DNA from: JABDIP01 sp965250245
GTDB taxonomy: Bacteria; Pseudomonadota; Alphaproteobacteria; DSM-16000; Inquilinaceae
Reading direction: 5' to 3'
DNA: 64,000 bases
Assembly (NCBI GenBank): GCA_965250245.1
Contig: OZ252296.1
Location: 3,410,001-3,474,000, forward strand
Part shown: positions 8,546 through 17,011 of the stretch, in pieces
Layout of the letters: every line of letters starts with the position of its first letter
How positions within the stretch are numbered: position 1 is the first letter of the stretch
Position numbers and translations under genes: made by a program
The notes under the pieces: generated by a model
The model's input: the letters and a program-made list of their open reading frames with translations, nothing else
Database searches by the model: none
Told to the model about the DNA's origin: nothing

Positions 8546-9151
8546 TCAGTCCTTGAAAGCGTCGATCGCCGCGGCGATCCGGGCGCCGGTGGTCAGCCAG
8601 CACAGCGCCCCGAACCCGTAGGCCAGCCAGGCGAACCAGCCCGGCAGCAGGCAGATCGCCACGAACAGCGCGATGGTCTCGGTGCCCTCGGTCAGCCCGC
8701 CAATATAGAACAGCGATTTGCGGCCCCGCAGGTCGGTGGTGATGTCGCGCTTGGCGGCCATGATGGCATAGGCCAGGAAGGACGAGCCGGTGCCGACGAA
8801 GGAGAAGATCAGGAAGGCGGCGGCCAGGGCCTGGTCCGGCTGGCCCACGGCGAAGCCGAACACCACGCCGGCGTAGAACAGGAAATCCAGCACGATATCG
8901 AGATAGCCGCCGAGATCGCTGATCCCGGCATGGCGGGCCACCGCGCCGTCGAGTCCGTCCGCCGCGCGGTTGGCCAGGATCAGCGCCAGGGCCAGCCAGT
9001 AGCTCTGGAGGGCGAGCGCCACCATGGCCCCGACGCCGATGGCGAACCCGGCCCAGCTCACCGCATTGGCGCCGATCCCCGCCCCGGCCAGGCCGCGGCC
9101 GATTGCATCGAGCGGCGGATCGATCACACGGCGCATCATCGGGTCGAGCAT
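8546..9151 (-). CDS. CDP-alcohol phosphatidyltransferase family membrane protein
   Basis: The 201-residue protein carries the family signature D-G-x2-A-R-x8-G-x3-D-x3-D (DGLDGAVARHAG, then GGYLDIVLDFLFY) at about residues 66-93, including the acidic residues that bind the metal and CDP-alcohol. About six membrane helices follow. Members make phospholipid head groups such as phosphatidylglycerol phosphate or phosphatidylcholine; the substrate cannot be set from sequence alone. It is convergent with the RND pump, with a palindromic repeat between them. Confidence 0.85.
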   Translation of the reverse strand: MLDPMMRRVIDPPLDAIGRGLAGAGIGANAVSWAGFAIGVGAMVALALQSYWLALALILANRAADGLDGAVARHAGISDLGGYLDIVLDFLFYAGVVFGFAVGQPDQALAAAFLIFSFVGTGSSFLAYAIMAAKRDITTDLRGRKSLFYIGGLTEGTETIALFVAICLLPGWFAWLAYGFGALCWLTTGARIAAAIDAFKD

Positions 9152-9267
9152 GGACGGAACACTTCGGCACGGCGGCTGGGGCCGGGCATGGATACGCAGC
9201 CACGCGTCCCGTTACAACCGGGACCGCCGCTCACGGGCGATGAAAGCGTCGTGACCGGGCCCGGACT

Positions 9268-10941
9268 TTAGCTTGGATCGCCGCCCGGAACGTCGGTCGG
9301 CATCTCCGGCACGTTGAAGACCTGGCCCGGATAGATCAGGTCCGGATTGCGGATCTGGCCGTTATTGGCCTGGTAGATGACCGTGTACTGGATGCCCTCG
9401 CCATAGACCCGTCGGGCCAGCCGCCACAGGCTGTTGCCGGGCTGGACGACGACCTGCGAATAGCCGGGCGGTGCCGCGCTGACGGCATCGGCGCGCTGGA
9501 ACGGCGTCTCCGCCCGCGCCGTCACCGAGCCCGTGGGGTTGACCTCGTCGACCCGCAGCGCATAGACGCCGGGCTCCACCGGATCGGCCGGCTGCACCTC
9601 GAACGAGCCATCGGCCTCGGTGCGGGCGGTGCCGACATACTCGTTGTCGAGATAGAGCCGGACGTCGGATTCCGGTGCGGAGCGGCCGCTGACGATCAGC
9701 CGGCCGGCCTCGTCATAGTCGACCACGTCGATGCTGACCGGCGCGCCGTCATCGGACGATCCGGGGCCGCTGGACGCCGCGCCGTCCTGTGCCACCGGAC
9801 GACCGGTGCGCGGCGGCGGCTGTTCGGTGGCGGAGGCGGTGGCCTGGGGCGACTGCAGCACCGTGGTGGCGCCGATCTCGTCTCGCGGCACCAGCAGGGC
9901 CAGCGGCTTCTCGCGATCCGGATCGCCCTCGCTGGGCCGGCCGGCGATGTCCTCGCGCGGCTCCGGCGCGATCAGCACGACGACCTGCTCCGACAGCCGC
10001 GATTGCGGGCCGGACCGGGCCAGCAGGCCGATCTCATGCTGACCCGGGGTCAGCGGACGGTCGGAGACGAACACCCATTCGCCGCGGCTGTCGGCGGCGA
10101 CACGGCCGATCTCCCGGTCGCCGTCATAGATGATGACGATCGACCGCGGCTCGGCGCGGCCGGCAATGACCGCGTCGCCGAGCTCGTTCACCCGCACCAC
10201 ATCGAAACTCGGCGGCCGGATCGGCGGCAGAGTCGCCACCTGGTCTTCGGTGAGGATGGTGGTTCCGGCGTCTGGATTGGCCGCGCCGTCGGCGACGGCC
10301 GTCTCTGTCGCCGGATCGGTCCGTGGCTGCACGGTCGCCTGTCCGGTCACCGCCATGCCCGGCTGGGTCGTCGTCGCGGTCCCGGTCTGCGGGCCGGAGC
10401 CGGTGGTGCCTTCCGCCACCTGAGCCGTCGGCGCGGACGCGGACGGGCTGGCCCCTGCCTGGTCGGTCTGGGCGGTGCCGGGCTGTTCCGGTGTCGACTG
10501 GGCGGGGGCCGATGGAGGCGTCCCGAGTTCGGTCGTTGCCGATTGCGTCGGTGCTTGTGGCGCGTTGCCGCCACCGGTCGCGGCCTGCGGCTGCTGGGCC
10601 GTTGTGCCGCCGCCCGACAGCGCGGAATTCGAGCCGCCGGCCGGCTCGGCCGTCGCATCAGGCGTGGCGGCAATCTGAGGCGCGGTCTGCTGGCCGGAGG
10701 TGGCGGGTGTCTCGGTTGCCGTGGACGATTGCGGCGGCTGGCTTGCAGAAGTACCGGCGGCGGTGCCTGTGGCGACGGGGGTTTGGGAAGCCGGAGTGCC
10801 GGCCACCTGTTCGGAATCGTCGCGGGTGATGTACCAGCCGGCCGCCAGAAGGATGATCGCGATGACGATGGCGGCGGCGATCGCCGCGCCTACGACACGC
10901 TTGTCACGCTTGTCCAAGCTTCCATCCTCGCCGTTGGGCAA
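9268..10941 (-). CDS. Membrane-anchored LysM protein with Ig-like repeats
   Basis: The 557-residue protein has a short cytoplasmic basic segment, one membrane helix (residues 17-37), then about 190 residues of Gln/Thr/Ser/Ala/Pro-rich low-complexity linker. Two beta-rich Ig-like segments follow (DVVRVNELGDAVIAGRAEP at about residue 235 and DVVDYDEAGRLIVSGRS at about 400), each with a Gly-rich turn typical of carbohydrate or adhesion folds. A C-terminal LysM domain (VQPGNSLWRLARRVYGEG to IYPGQVFNVP) would bind peptidoglycan. It probably spans the periplasm as a cell-wall-binding scaffold. Its start is 165 bases from the divergent LOG-family gene. Confidence 0.82.
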   Translation of the reverse strand: MPNGEDGSLDKRDKRVVGAAIAAAIVIAIILLAAGWYITRDDSEQVAGTPASQTPVATGTAAGTSASQPPQSSTATETPATSGQQTAPQIAATPDATAEPAGGSNSALSGGGTTAQQPQAATGGGNAPQAPTQSATTELGTPPSAPAQSTPEQPGTAQTDQAGASPSASAPTAQVAEGTTGSGPQTGTATTTQPGMAVTGQATVQPRTDPATETAVADGAANPDAGTTILTEDQVATLPPIRPPSFDVVRVNELGDAVIAGRAEPRSIVIIYDGDREIGRVAADSRGEWVFVSDRPLTPGQHEIGLLARSGPQSRLSEQVVVLIAPEPREDIAGRPSEGDPDREKPLALLVPRDEIGATTVLQSPQATASATEQPPPRTGRPVAQDGAASSGPGSSDDGAPVSIDVVDYDEAGRLIVSGRSAPESDVRLYLDNEYVGTARTEADGSFEVQPADPVEPGVYALRVDEVNPTGSVTARAETPFQRADAVSAAPPGYSQVVVQPGNSLWRLARRVYGEGIQYTVIYQANNGQIRNPDLIYPGQVFNVPEMPTDVPGGDPS

Positions 10942-11106
10942 AGCCGAGTTCGGCGCCGCGCAACGGTCTGCGTACCCAGGTCCGCCGGCCCGCCACGATC
11001 GCGTGACGCACAGGGCGGGTAGCGGCTTTTAAACCATTCTGCGCTATTATCATTGGAAGTATGTACGGTCCCGGCGGCCGCCAAGTCAAATCCACCAGGA
11101 GCAGCA

Positions 11107-11691
11107 ATGACAGAGGTGCGGGCGATTTGCGTTTATTGCGGTTCCTCCAACCGCGTTGACGAGCGCCACAAGGACTCCGCCCGCCGAATCGGTCGCGAGA
11201 TTGGCGAACGCGGATTGCAGCTGGTCTATGGCGGCGGTCGCGTCGGCCTGATGGGCATCGCCGCAGACGCCACCCTGGCGGCCGGCGGCGAGGTAATCGG
11301 CATCATCCCCGGCCATATCCAGGAGCTGGAGGTCGAGCATACCGGCCTGACCGAGCTGCACGTGGTCGACAGCATGCACACCCGCAAGCGCTTGATGTTC
11401 GATCGCTCCGACGCCTTCGTGGTGCTGCCCGGCGGGCTCGGCACCCTGGACGAGACCTTCGAGATCATCACCTGGAAGCAGCTTGGCCTGCACGACAAGC
11501 CGGTGATCATCGTCGATGCCGACGGCTATTGGCGGCCGATGCTGGACATGCTGGAGCACATGATCGGCGCGGGCTTCGCCCGGCCGGAGCACCGCGGCCT
11601 GTTTCGCGTGGTCGAGGACGTGGATGCGGTGTTCGACGCCCTGGCGCTGGAACCTGAGCCGGTGATCGAGCCGCAGGCGAAGTGGATGTAG
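11107..11691 (+). CDS. LOG-family protein (putative cytokinin riboside 5'-monophosphate phosphoribohydrolase, TIGR00730-like)
   Basis: The 194-residue protein has the nucleotide-binding VYCGSSN start, YGGGRVGLMG, and the diagnostic PGGLGTLDETFE motif containing the catalytic glutamate. LOG enzymes cleave the N-glycosidic bond of nucleoside monophosphates; in most bacteria the physiological role is unclear. I chose ATG 11107 because AGGAG is 7 bases upstream and the protein then begins MTEVRAICVYCGSS, as in relatives; an upstream in-frame ATG at 11053 lacks a binding site. Confidence 0.9.
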   Translation: MTEVRAICVYCGSSNRVDERHKDSARRIGREIGERGLQLVYGGGRVGLMGIAADATLAAGGEVIGIIPGHIQELEVEHTGLTELHVVDSMHTRKRLMFDRSDAFVVLPGGLGTLDETFEIITWKQLGLHDKPVIIVDADGYWRPMLDMLEHMIGAGFARPEHRGLFRVVEDVDAVFDALALEPEPVIEPQAKWM

Positions 11692-11728
11692 CCGTCCGCC
11701 GCGGTCCACGGCCGCGGCAGCCCAATCG

Positions 11729-11745
11729 TTAATCGCGCGTAAACC
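11729..11745. promoter_or_regulatory. CtrA-like box upstream of the lipoprotein gene
   Basis: TTAA-N7-TAAACC differs by one base from the CtrA consensus TTAA-N7-TTAAC and lies about 50-70 bases before the lipoprotein start. It is a possible CtrA site; one such match can arise by chance. Confidence 0.35.
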
Positions 11746-11796
11746 ATTTCCGGGCAATGGTCGGACCTGGCCGCATGACATCCAGTGAGTCTGTCC

Positions 11797-12831
11797 ATGT
11801 CCCGATCCGCGCGAAACGCCGTGCGCCGATGTGAGCGAGCGGCCTGCCTGTTCGTCCTGACCGCACTCCTGTCCGCCTGCGTCACCAACAGCGCCCCGTC
11901 CAGGCCGGCCGGTCCGGTCGGGTTCGGCGTCACCTCCTCGGAACTGCACGGCGCGATGCCGCTGGACCGGTTCTCCCAGACCATCGCCGAGCAGGAAGCC
12001 CAGCTTAAGACGCCGGCCTCCGGCCGCGAGGCGGCCCCGATCCAGGTTGCCGCCGCCACTGTGGTCACTGACGGCGTCGGCAGCTTCGCCCGGTTCCGCG
12101 GCGACTTCCTGACCGCTGTCGTGGCCGAGCGGCGCGGCGAGTATCTGGATCACATCCTGTTCCCGCTGCGGCTGGTGGATTATCGGCCCAGCACCGGCAG
12201 CGGGCGCACGGTGTCGGCCAGCCGCTTCAACGCCGAAATGATCTATGATGCCAACACCCTGCAGCGGACCGGCGCGCCGCCCCTGCCCCTGGGCGAGACC
12301 TTCACCGGCGTCGGCAGCGAGGCGATGTATTGGGGCGACCGGCTGCTGGTCTTCCGCCCGGTGGAGGGTCGCTGGATGCTGACCGAGGCCGGCTCCTGCG
12401 AGCACCGCGACTGCAAACCGGCCGATTTGCTGTGCCAGGGCTTCGACACGCGGCGCGCCTTTCCCGGCCGGACGCCGCACGGCTATGAGGATTTCGCCGC
12501 GTTCTACCGCGCCTTCTTCTGCATGAGCCACGACCTGTCGGGCGCCACCGAGGCCTCGCCCGCCGGCTCCGCCCTGACCTCGCGGATCCAGTTCCCGCTG
12601 CCCACTTTCCGGCCGATGCCGGATGCGGAGGTGGCGGTGGACGAGCCGGTCACACTGGGCGTCGACGAGTTCGAGCCGGGCATGCTGTTCCCGGCACGCC
12701 GGGCGGTTCCGGCCACGGTGCTGGACGGCACCCAGGCGCTGGCCATCGTCGGCGCCGATGCCGGCCACCAGGTCGCCGCCGTCTTCACCCGCATTGACGG
12801 GCTCTGGTACCTGACCGGCCTGCTCGGCTAG
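11797..12831 (+). CDS. Putative lipoprotein of unknown function
   Basis: The product of about 344 residues has a basic N-terminus, a hydrophobic stretch and a lipobox LLSAC near residue 27, so it should be secreted and lipidated. The mature part is a soluble domain with a cluster CEHRDCKPADLLC that could form disulphides. I do not recognise a family. ATG 11797 was taken as start; a GTG at 11785 in the same frame is possible. It lies downstream of a CtrA-like box, which hints at cell-cycle control but is not proof. Confidence 0.7.
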   Translation: MSRSARNAVRRCERAACLFVLTALLSACVTNSAPSRPAGPVGFGVTSSELHGAMPLDRFSQTIAEQEAQLKTPASGREAAPIQVAAATVVTDGVGSFARFRGDFLTAVVAERRGEYLDHILFPLRLVDYRPSTGSGRTVSASRFNAEMIYDANTLQRTGAPPLPLGETFTGVGSEAMYWGDRLLVFRPVEGRWMLTEAGSCEHRDCKPADLLCQGFDTRRAFPGRTPHGYEDFAAFYRAFFCMSHDLSGATEASPAGSALTSRIQFPLPTFRPMPDAEVAVDEPVTLGVDEFEPGMLFPARRAVPATVLDGTQALAIVGADAGHQVAAVFTRIDGLWYLTGLLG

Positions 12832-12971
12832 AGCATTTCCCGCGACGCCGGGTTGTCCGCGCCGGCGTCCAACACACCCCCGTGATGCGCGGTTTGCCCG
12901 GTCGCGGCGCGATGCTATAAGGCGGCGCGCCCGGGACCGGGCACTCTCTGCATCACGAGGAGTCGGCGGGA

Positions 12972-14192
12972 ATGAACAAGATCAAGGTCGCCAACCCGAT
13001 TGTCGAGTTGGACGGCGACGAGATGACCCGGATCATCTGGGCCTTCATCAAGAACAAGCTGATCCTGCCCTATCTCGACATCGACCTGAAGTATTACGAC
13101 CTGGGCATCGAGTCCCGCGACGCCACCGACGACAAGATCACCGTCGATGCCGCCAACGCCATCAAGCAGCACGGCGTCGGCGTCAAATGCGCCACCATCA
13201 CGCCGGACGAGGCGCGGGTCGAGGAGTTCGACCTGAAGGAGATGTGGCGGTCGCCCAACGGCACCATCCGCAACATCCTGGACGGCACGGTGTTCCGCGA
13301 GCCGATCATCTGCCGCAACGTGCCGCGCCTGGTGCCGGGCTGGAGCAAGCCGATCATCATCGGCCGCCACGCCTTCGGCGACCAGTATCGGGCGACCGAT
13401 TTCCGCATCCCGGGCGCCGGCATCCTGAGCATCACCTTCACCCCGCGCGACGGCGGCGAGACCATTCGCCACCAGGTCTTCGAGTTCGAGGGCAGCGGTG
13501 TGGCGATGGCCATGTACAACCTGGACGAGTCGATCCGCGGCTTCGCGCGCGCCTGCTTCAACTACGGCCTGCAGCGCAGCGTGCCGGTCTACCTGTCCAC
13601 CAAGAACACCATCCTCAAGGCCTATGACGGCCGCTTCAAGGACCTGTTCCAGGAGGTCTTCGACGCCGAGTTCGCCACCAAGTTCTCGTCCGCCGGCCTG
13701 ACCTACGAGCACCGGCTGATCGACGACATGGTCGCCGCCGCCCTGAAATGGGAGGGCGGCTTCGTCTGGGCGGCCAAGAACTACGATGGCGACGTGCAGT
13801 CCGACACCGTCGCCCAGGGCTTCGGCTCGCTCGGGCTGATGACCTCCGTGCTGATGACCCCGGCCGGCGACGTGGTCGAGGCGGAGGCGGCGCATGGCAC
13901 CGTCACCCGCCACTACCGCCAGCACCAGAAGGGCCAGGAGACCTCGACCAACCCGATCGCCTCGATCTTCGCCTGGACCCGCGGCCTCACCTACCGCGCC
14001 AAGTTCGACGACACGCCGGACGTCGGCGCCTTCGCCGAGACCCTGGAGCGGGTCTGCGTCGAGACGGTGGAATCCGGCCACATGACCAAGGATCTGGCGA
14101 TCCTGATCGGCCCCGAGCAGCCCTGGCTCACCACCAACCAGTTCCTCGACAAGCTGGACGAGGGGCTGAAGGCGGAAATGGCCAGGGACTGA
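12972..14192 (+). CDS. icd: NADP-dependent isocitrate dehydrogenase
   Basis: The 406-residue protein is of the homodimeric eukaryote-like NADP-IDH type. The start NPIVELDGDEMTR, the substrate motif SPNGTIRNILDGTVFREP and the segment DDMVAAALKWEGGFVWAAKN are characteristic. It converts isocitrate to 2-oxoglutarate and CO2 with NADPH production in the TCA cycle. The ribosome binding site GAGGAG is 10 bases before the ATG. A palindrome of the family B repeat follows about 45 bases after the stop and may act as terminator. Length is normal for the family. Confidence 0.96.
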   Translation: MNKIKVANPIVELDGDEMTRIIWAFIKNKLILPYLDIDLKYYDLGIESRDATDDKITVDAANAIKQHGVGVKCATITPDEARVEEFDLKEMWRSPNGTIRNILDGTVFREPIICRNVPRLVPGWSKPIIIGRHAFGDQYRATDFRIPGAGILSITFTPRDGGETIRHQVFEFEGSGVAMAMYNLDESIRGFARACFNYGLQRSVPVYLSTKNTILKAYDGRFKDLFQEVFDAEFATKFSSAGLTYEHRLIDDMVAAALKWEGGFVWAAKNYDGDVQSDTVAQGFGSLGLMTSVLMTPAGDVVEAEAAHGTVTRHYRQHQKGQETSTNPIASIFAWTRGLTYRAKFDDTPDVGAFAETLERVCVETVESGHMTKDLAILIGPEQPWLTTNQFLDKLDEGLKAEMARD

Positions 14193-14237
14193 CCGGGTCG
14201 GGCGATTGACGCGCCGCCTTGGGCCCCAACTACACGG

Positions 14238-14268
14238 CGTCGTCCCCGGACTTGATCCGGGGACGACG
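14238..14268. repeat. Family B palindrome (GTCCCCGGA type) after icd
   Basis: A 13-bp perfect inverted repeat CGTCGTCCCCGGA with a 5-base loop CTTGA. The same core occurs twice at 24875-24992. It lies between convergent icd and the aldo/keto reductase and could work as a bidirectional terminator. Confidence 0.85.
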
Positions 14269-14297
14269 ATTGGTTCGCTACACTTCCGGCCCAAAGA

Positions 14298-15305
14298 TCA
14301 CCCGACCCTGCGGTCGAAATACCTGTCGATGACACGATAGGGGTAGCGCTTCGGCGGCCGCGATACCGCGTCGAGCTCGGCCAGTTCGGCGGCCTCCAGG
14401 GTCACCTCGGTCGCGCCGAGCGACTCCTCGAGCTGCGCGGCGGTTCGTGCGCCGACCACGGTGACGGCGACGGCCGGCCGCGCCAGCGTCCAGGCCAGCG
14501 CGATCTGCGCGGGCGTGGCGTCATGGCGATCCGCGATCGTGCGCAACGCGGAGAGGATCGACCAGTTGGCGTCGGTGTTGCGCCGAGTCCAATGCTCCTC
14601 ATCGGCATCCGCCGCCGTCTCGATCCGCCCCTCACCGGGTTGATCGCCGGGCCGGTACTTGCCGGTCAGGAAGCCCTGGCCCAACGGCCCCCAGCAATGC
14701 ATGGCAATCCCGTGCCGCCGGAAGCCATCGAAGAAATCGTCCTCGATATCGCGGCACACCAGGCTGTACTGGTACTGCGCCGCGACGACAGGCATCGGCG
14801 CCCGCAGCACGGCCTCGGCCGCCGACCAGGCGGGGAAATTGGAGAGGCCGACCGCACGGATCTTGCCGGCGCGCCAGGCGGTCTCGACCGCCGACCACGT
14901 CTCCTCGATCGCCGTCAGGCGGTCCGGTCCGTGCAGGTACCAGAGGTCGATATAGTCGGTTTCCAACCGGCGCAGGCTCGACTCGATCTCGGTCAGCACC
15001 GCCGTGCGCGTGAGCCCGGCGCCCGGGTCGAGCGGGCGGTCGACGAGTTGCGCCCCGCCCTTGCTCGCCAGCACGACAGACTGCCGCCGGCCCCGCAGCG
15101 CGGCACCCAGAACCTCCTCCGACCGACCGCCGGCATAGCGGTTCGCGGTGTCGAGATAGGTGCCGCCGGCGTCGAGAAAGGTGTCGATGATCCGCTCCGA
15201 GCCGGCCGCGTCCACCGTTGCCGGCCTGTCGCCGCCAAACAGCATGGTGCCCAGGCAAAGCCGGGACACCGCAATTCCGCTGGCGCCCAATGTGGTATAT
15301 TTCAT
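14298..15305 (-). CDS. Aldo/keto reductase
   Basis: The 335-residue protein has the AKR TIM-barrel features: LGASGIAVSRLCLGTMLFGG, the catalytic-region DTANRYAGGRSEEVLGAAL with the active-site Tyr, the strand and His of YIDLWYLHGPD, and GLSNFPAWSAAEA. It probably reduces carbonyls with NAD(P)H; the substrate is unknown. The start ATG 15305 is set by the conserved KYTTLGASG opening. It is divergent from a LysR regulator with 99 bases between, suggesting that this regulator controls it. Confidence 0.9.
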   Translation of the reverse strand: MKYTTLGASGIAVSRLCLGTMLFGGDRPATVDAAGSERIIDTFLDAGGTYLDTANRYAGGRSEEVLGAALRGRRQSVVLASKGGAQLVDRPLDPGAGLTRTAVLTEIESSLRRLETDYIDLWYLHGPDRLTAIEETWSAVETAWRAGKIRAVGLSNFPAWSAAEAVLRAPMPVVAAQYQYSLVCRDIEDDFFDGFRRHGIAMHCWGPLGQGFLTGKYRPGDQPGEGRIETAADADEEHWTRRNTDANWSILSALRTIADRHDATPAQIALAWTLARPAVAVTVVGARTAAQLEESLGATEVTLEAAELAELDAVSRPPKRYPYRVIDRYFDRRVG

Positions 15306-15404
15306 TTCTGGTGCTTGCTCCTCACCCTGCGTGTCTGTCCAGTGCGATATGAGAGTGAGACCGCTGATATTCATAGAACCAGAATCGCGATCTGAATTGC
15401 AGAA

Positions 15405-16322
15405 ATGAAACACTTCGACTGGGACGATCTGCGGCTGTTCCTGGCCGTCGCCCGGGCGGGCGGCCTGACAGCGGCGGCGGCGCGCTCCGGGGCCAGCCCG
15501 GCGACGCTTGGGCGCCGTATGACGGCGTTGGAGAGGTCGTTGGGCACGCGCCTGTTTCACCGGCGGCGCGACGGCTATGCGCTGACCCGCACCGGGACCG
15601 AATTGTTGTCGCGCGGCCTCGACACGGAGCGTGCGGTTCTGTCGATCGAGCGCTGGTCCGCCGCATCCACGCCGCCGCCGGTCGTCCGCATCGCCTCCGG
15701 CAGCTGGACCAGCGCCTTCCTGGCGACCCATGCGGAGACCATCGCCGGCAAAGCGCCGCGACACGGGTTGGAGATCGTGACCGGATCGGCCTCGGTGGAC
15801 CTGGTGCGGCGGGAGGCCGATCTCGGCATCCGCAACCGCCGGCCGACCACGCCGGGCCTAGCCGGACGGCGGCTCGGGCCGGTCGCCTTCGCCGCCTATG
15901 CGGCCGCGCGCGCGGAGGAGCCGCACGCCGACGACGAAGCGTTCCTGGATGCCGACTGGATCCTGTTCCGGCCGCCGGACACCGTGGTCCCGTCGGCGTC
16001 ATGGCTGGAGCGGCGGATCGGCCGCCCGCCGGTGCTGCGCTGCTCAGACGCGCGAACCGTGCTTGACGCCGCGGCCGTCGGGGCCGGCCGGTGCATCCTG
16101 CCCTGCTTCATCGGGGACGCCGACGGCAGGCTGCACCGCATCTCAGGGCCGATCGCGGATCTTGCGCATGATCAGTGGCTGGTCAGCCATGACGAGGACC
16201 GGCACAACCGGCCCATTCGCCTGGTCGCCGACCGGATTGCCGCGCTGATCCGCGGCCACAGGGCGTTGTTCGCAGGAGAAAAGGAACGGGCGGCCGATCC
16301 GGAGGACCGACCGCCCGGTTGA
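15405..16322 (+). CDS. LysR-family transcriptional regulator
   Basis: The 305-residue protein has the LysR helix-turn-helix at residues 4-62 (WDDLRLFLAVARAGGLTAAA, GRRMTALERSLGTRLFHR). Its effector domain is somewhat short and divergent, as in the subgroup with a weakly conserved ligand pocket. It is divergent from the aldo/keto reductase. Its 3' end overlaps the T-tailed hairpin that appears to terminate gcrA from the opposite strand. Confidence 0.88.
   Translation: MKHFDWDDLRLFLAVARAGGLTAAAARSGASPATLGRRMTALERSLGTRLFHRRRDGYALTRTGTELLSRGLDTERAVLSIERWSAASTPPPVVRIASGSWTSAFLATHAETIAGKAPRHGLEIVTGSASVDLVRREADLGIRNRRPTTPGLAGRRLGPVAFAAYAAARAEEPHADDEAFLDADWILFRPPDTVVPSASWLERRIGRPPVLRCSDARTVLDAAAVGAGRCILPCFIGDADGRLHRISGPIADLAHDQWLVSHDEDRHNRPIRLVADRIAALIRGHRALFAGEKERAADPEDRPPG
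16279..16317 (-). terminator. Intrinsic-like terminator of gcrA
   Basis: Read on the minus strand, a 7-bp stem CGGGCGG / CCGCCCG (arms at 16287-16293 and 16311-16317) is followed by a T-rich tail TTCCTTTTC. It lies 22 bases past the gcrA stop and inside the last codons of the convergent LysR gene. Confidence 0.5.
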
Positions 16323-16338
16323 TGCCTCGTATCGGGTG

Positions 16339-16809
16339 CTAGCCGTGGGCGGCGCGGCGTTCGGCGTCGCGGCGCTTGGGCTGTGGCGGCTGGTAGGCCA
16401 TCTTCAGATGCTCGGCGCAGTAGGACGTGCCCTCCACCGCGGGCTTGCCGCAGAAGCGGAAGCCAGGCTGCTTGGGGTCGCCGTGGGGCCAGCGGCACAT
16501 GCGCTCGGTCAGCGACAGGATGGTCGCGCCGCCACCGGGCAGCAACTCGACCACATTGTCCACCGGCGCCTTGGGGGCCGGCTGGGCCGGGGCGGGCGTC
16601 GGCGTGCCGTTGGCCAGCGGCGCCGGCTGCTTCGGCTTGACCTTGCGCTCCTTGATCGGCGACGGACGGCCGGCCAGTCCAAGGCGGTGCGCCTTGCCGA
16701 TCACCGCGTTGCGGGACATGCCGCCGATGATCTCGGCGATCTCGCTGGCGCTCTTGCCCGAGCCCCAGTACTGCCGCAGCACCGCGACTTTCTCTTCCGT
16801 CCAACTCAT
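16339..16809 (-). CDS. gcrA: Cell cycle regulator GcrA
   Basis: The 156-residue protein has the GcrA layout: N-terminal DNA-binding helix-turn-helix (MSWTEEKVAVLRQYW, SASEIAEIIG, SRNAVIGKAHRLGL), a Pro/Ala-rich linker, and a C-terminal Cys/His cluster (CRWPHGDP, FRFCGKPAVEG, YCAEH). In Caulobacter, GcrA binds RNA polymerase sigma-70 at CcrM-methylated GANTC promoters and drives S-phase genes. The ATG at 16809 has GGGAG upstream; an earlier in-frame start would add 11 residues not typical of the family. It is downstream of alaS on the same strand with a probable terminator between them. Confidence 0.92.
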   Translation of the reverse strand: MSWTEEKVAVLRQYWGSGKSASEIAEIIGGMSRNAVIGKAHRLGLAGRPSPIKERKVKPKQPAPLANGTPTPAPAQPAPKAPVDNVVELLPGGGATILSLTERMCRWPHGDPKQPGFRFCGKPAVEGTSYCAEHLKMAYQPPQPKRRDAERRAAHG

Positions 16810-16982
16810 CAGACGCTCTCCCTCGTACCCGCAGCTGGGCAATGGCCCACACGTAGAGGCTATCCCGAAATGTGGTAGCCACCCGGCGTGAAGGTACTAC
16901 ATGAAGCGGCAATTGAATAGCCGGAAGCGGCGCCGGCGCGCGATTTCCTGTTGATAAGTGTGATTTCGGACCCGTGCGGAAA

Positions 16983-17000
16983 GCCGGCGCGATCGCCGGC
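16983..17000 (-). terminator. Hairpin after alaS
   Basis: A 7-bp perfect stem GCCGGCG / CGCCGGC has a 4-base loop. On the minus strand it is followed by only three Ts, so it is a weak intrinsic terminator 12 bases past the alaS stop. Confidence 0.45.
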
Positions 17001-17011
17001 GCCCCCTCCCC

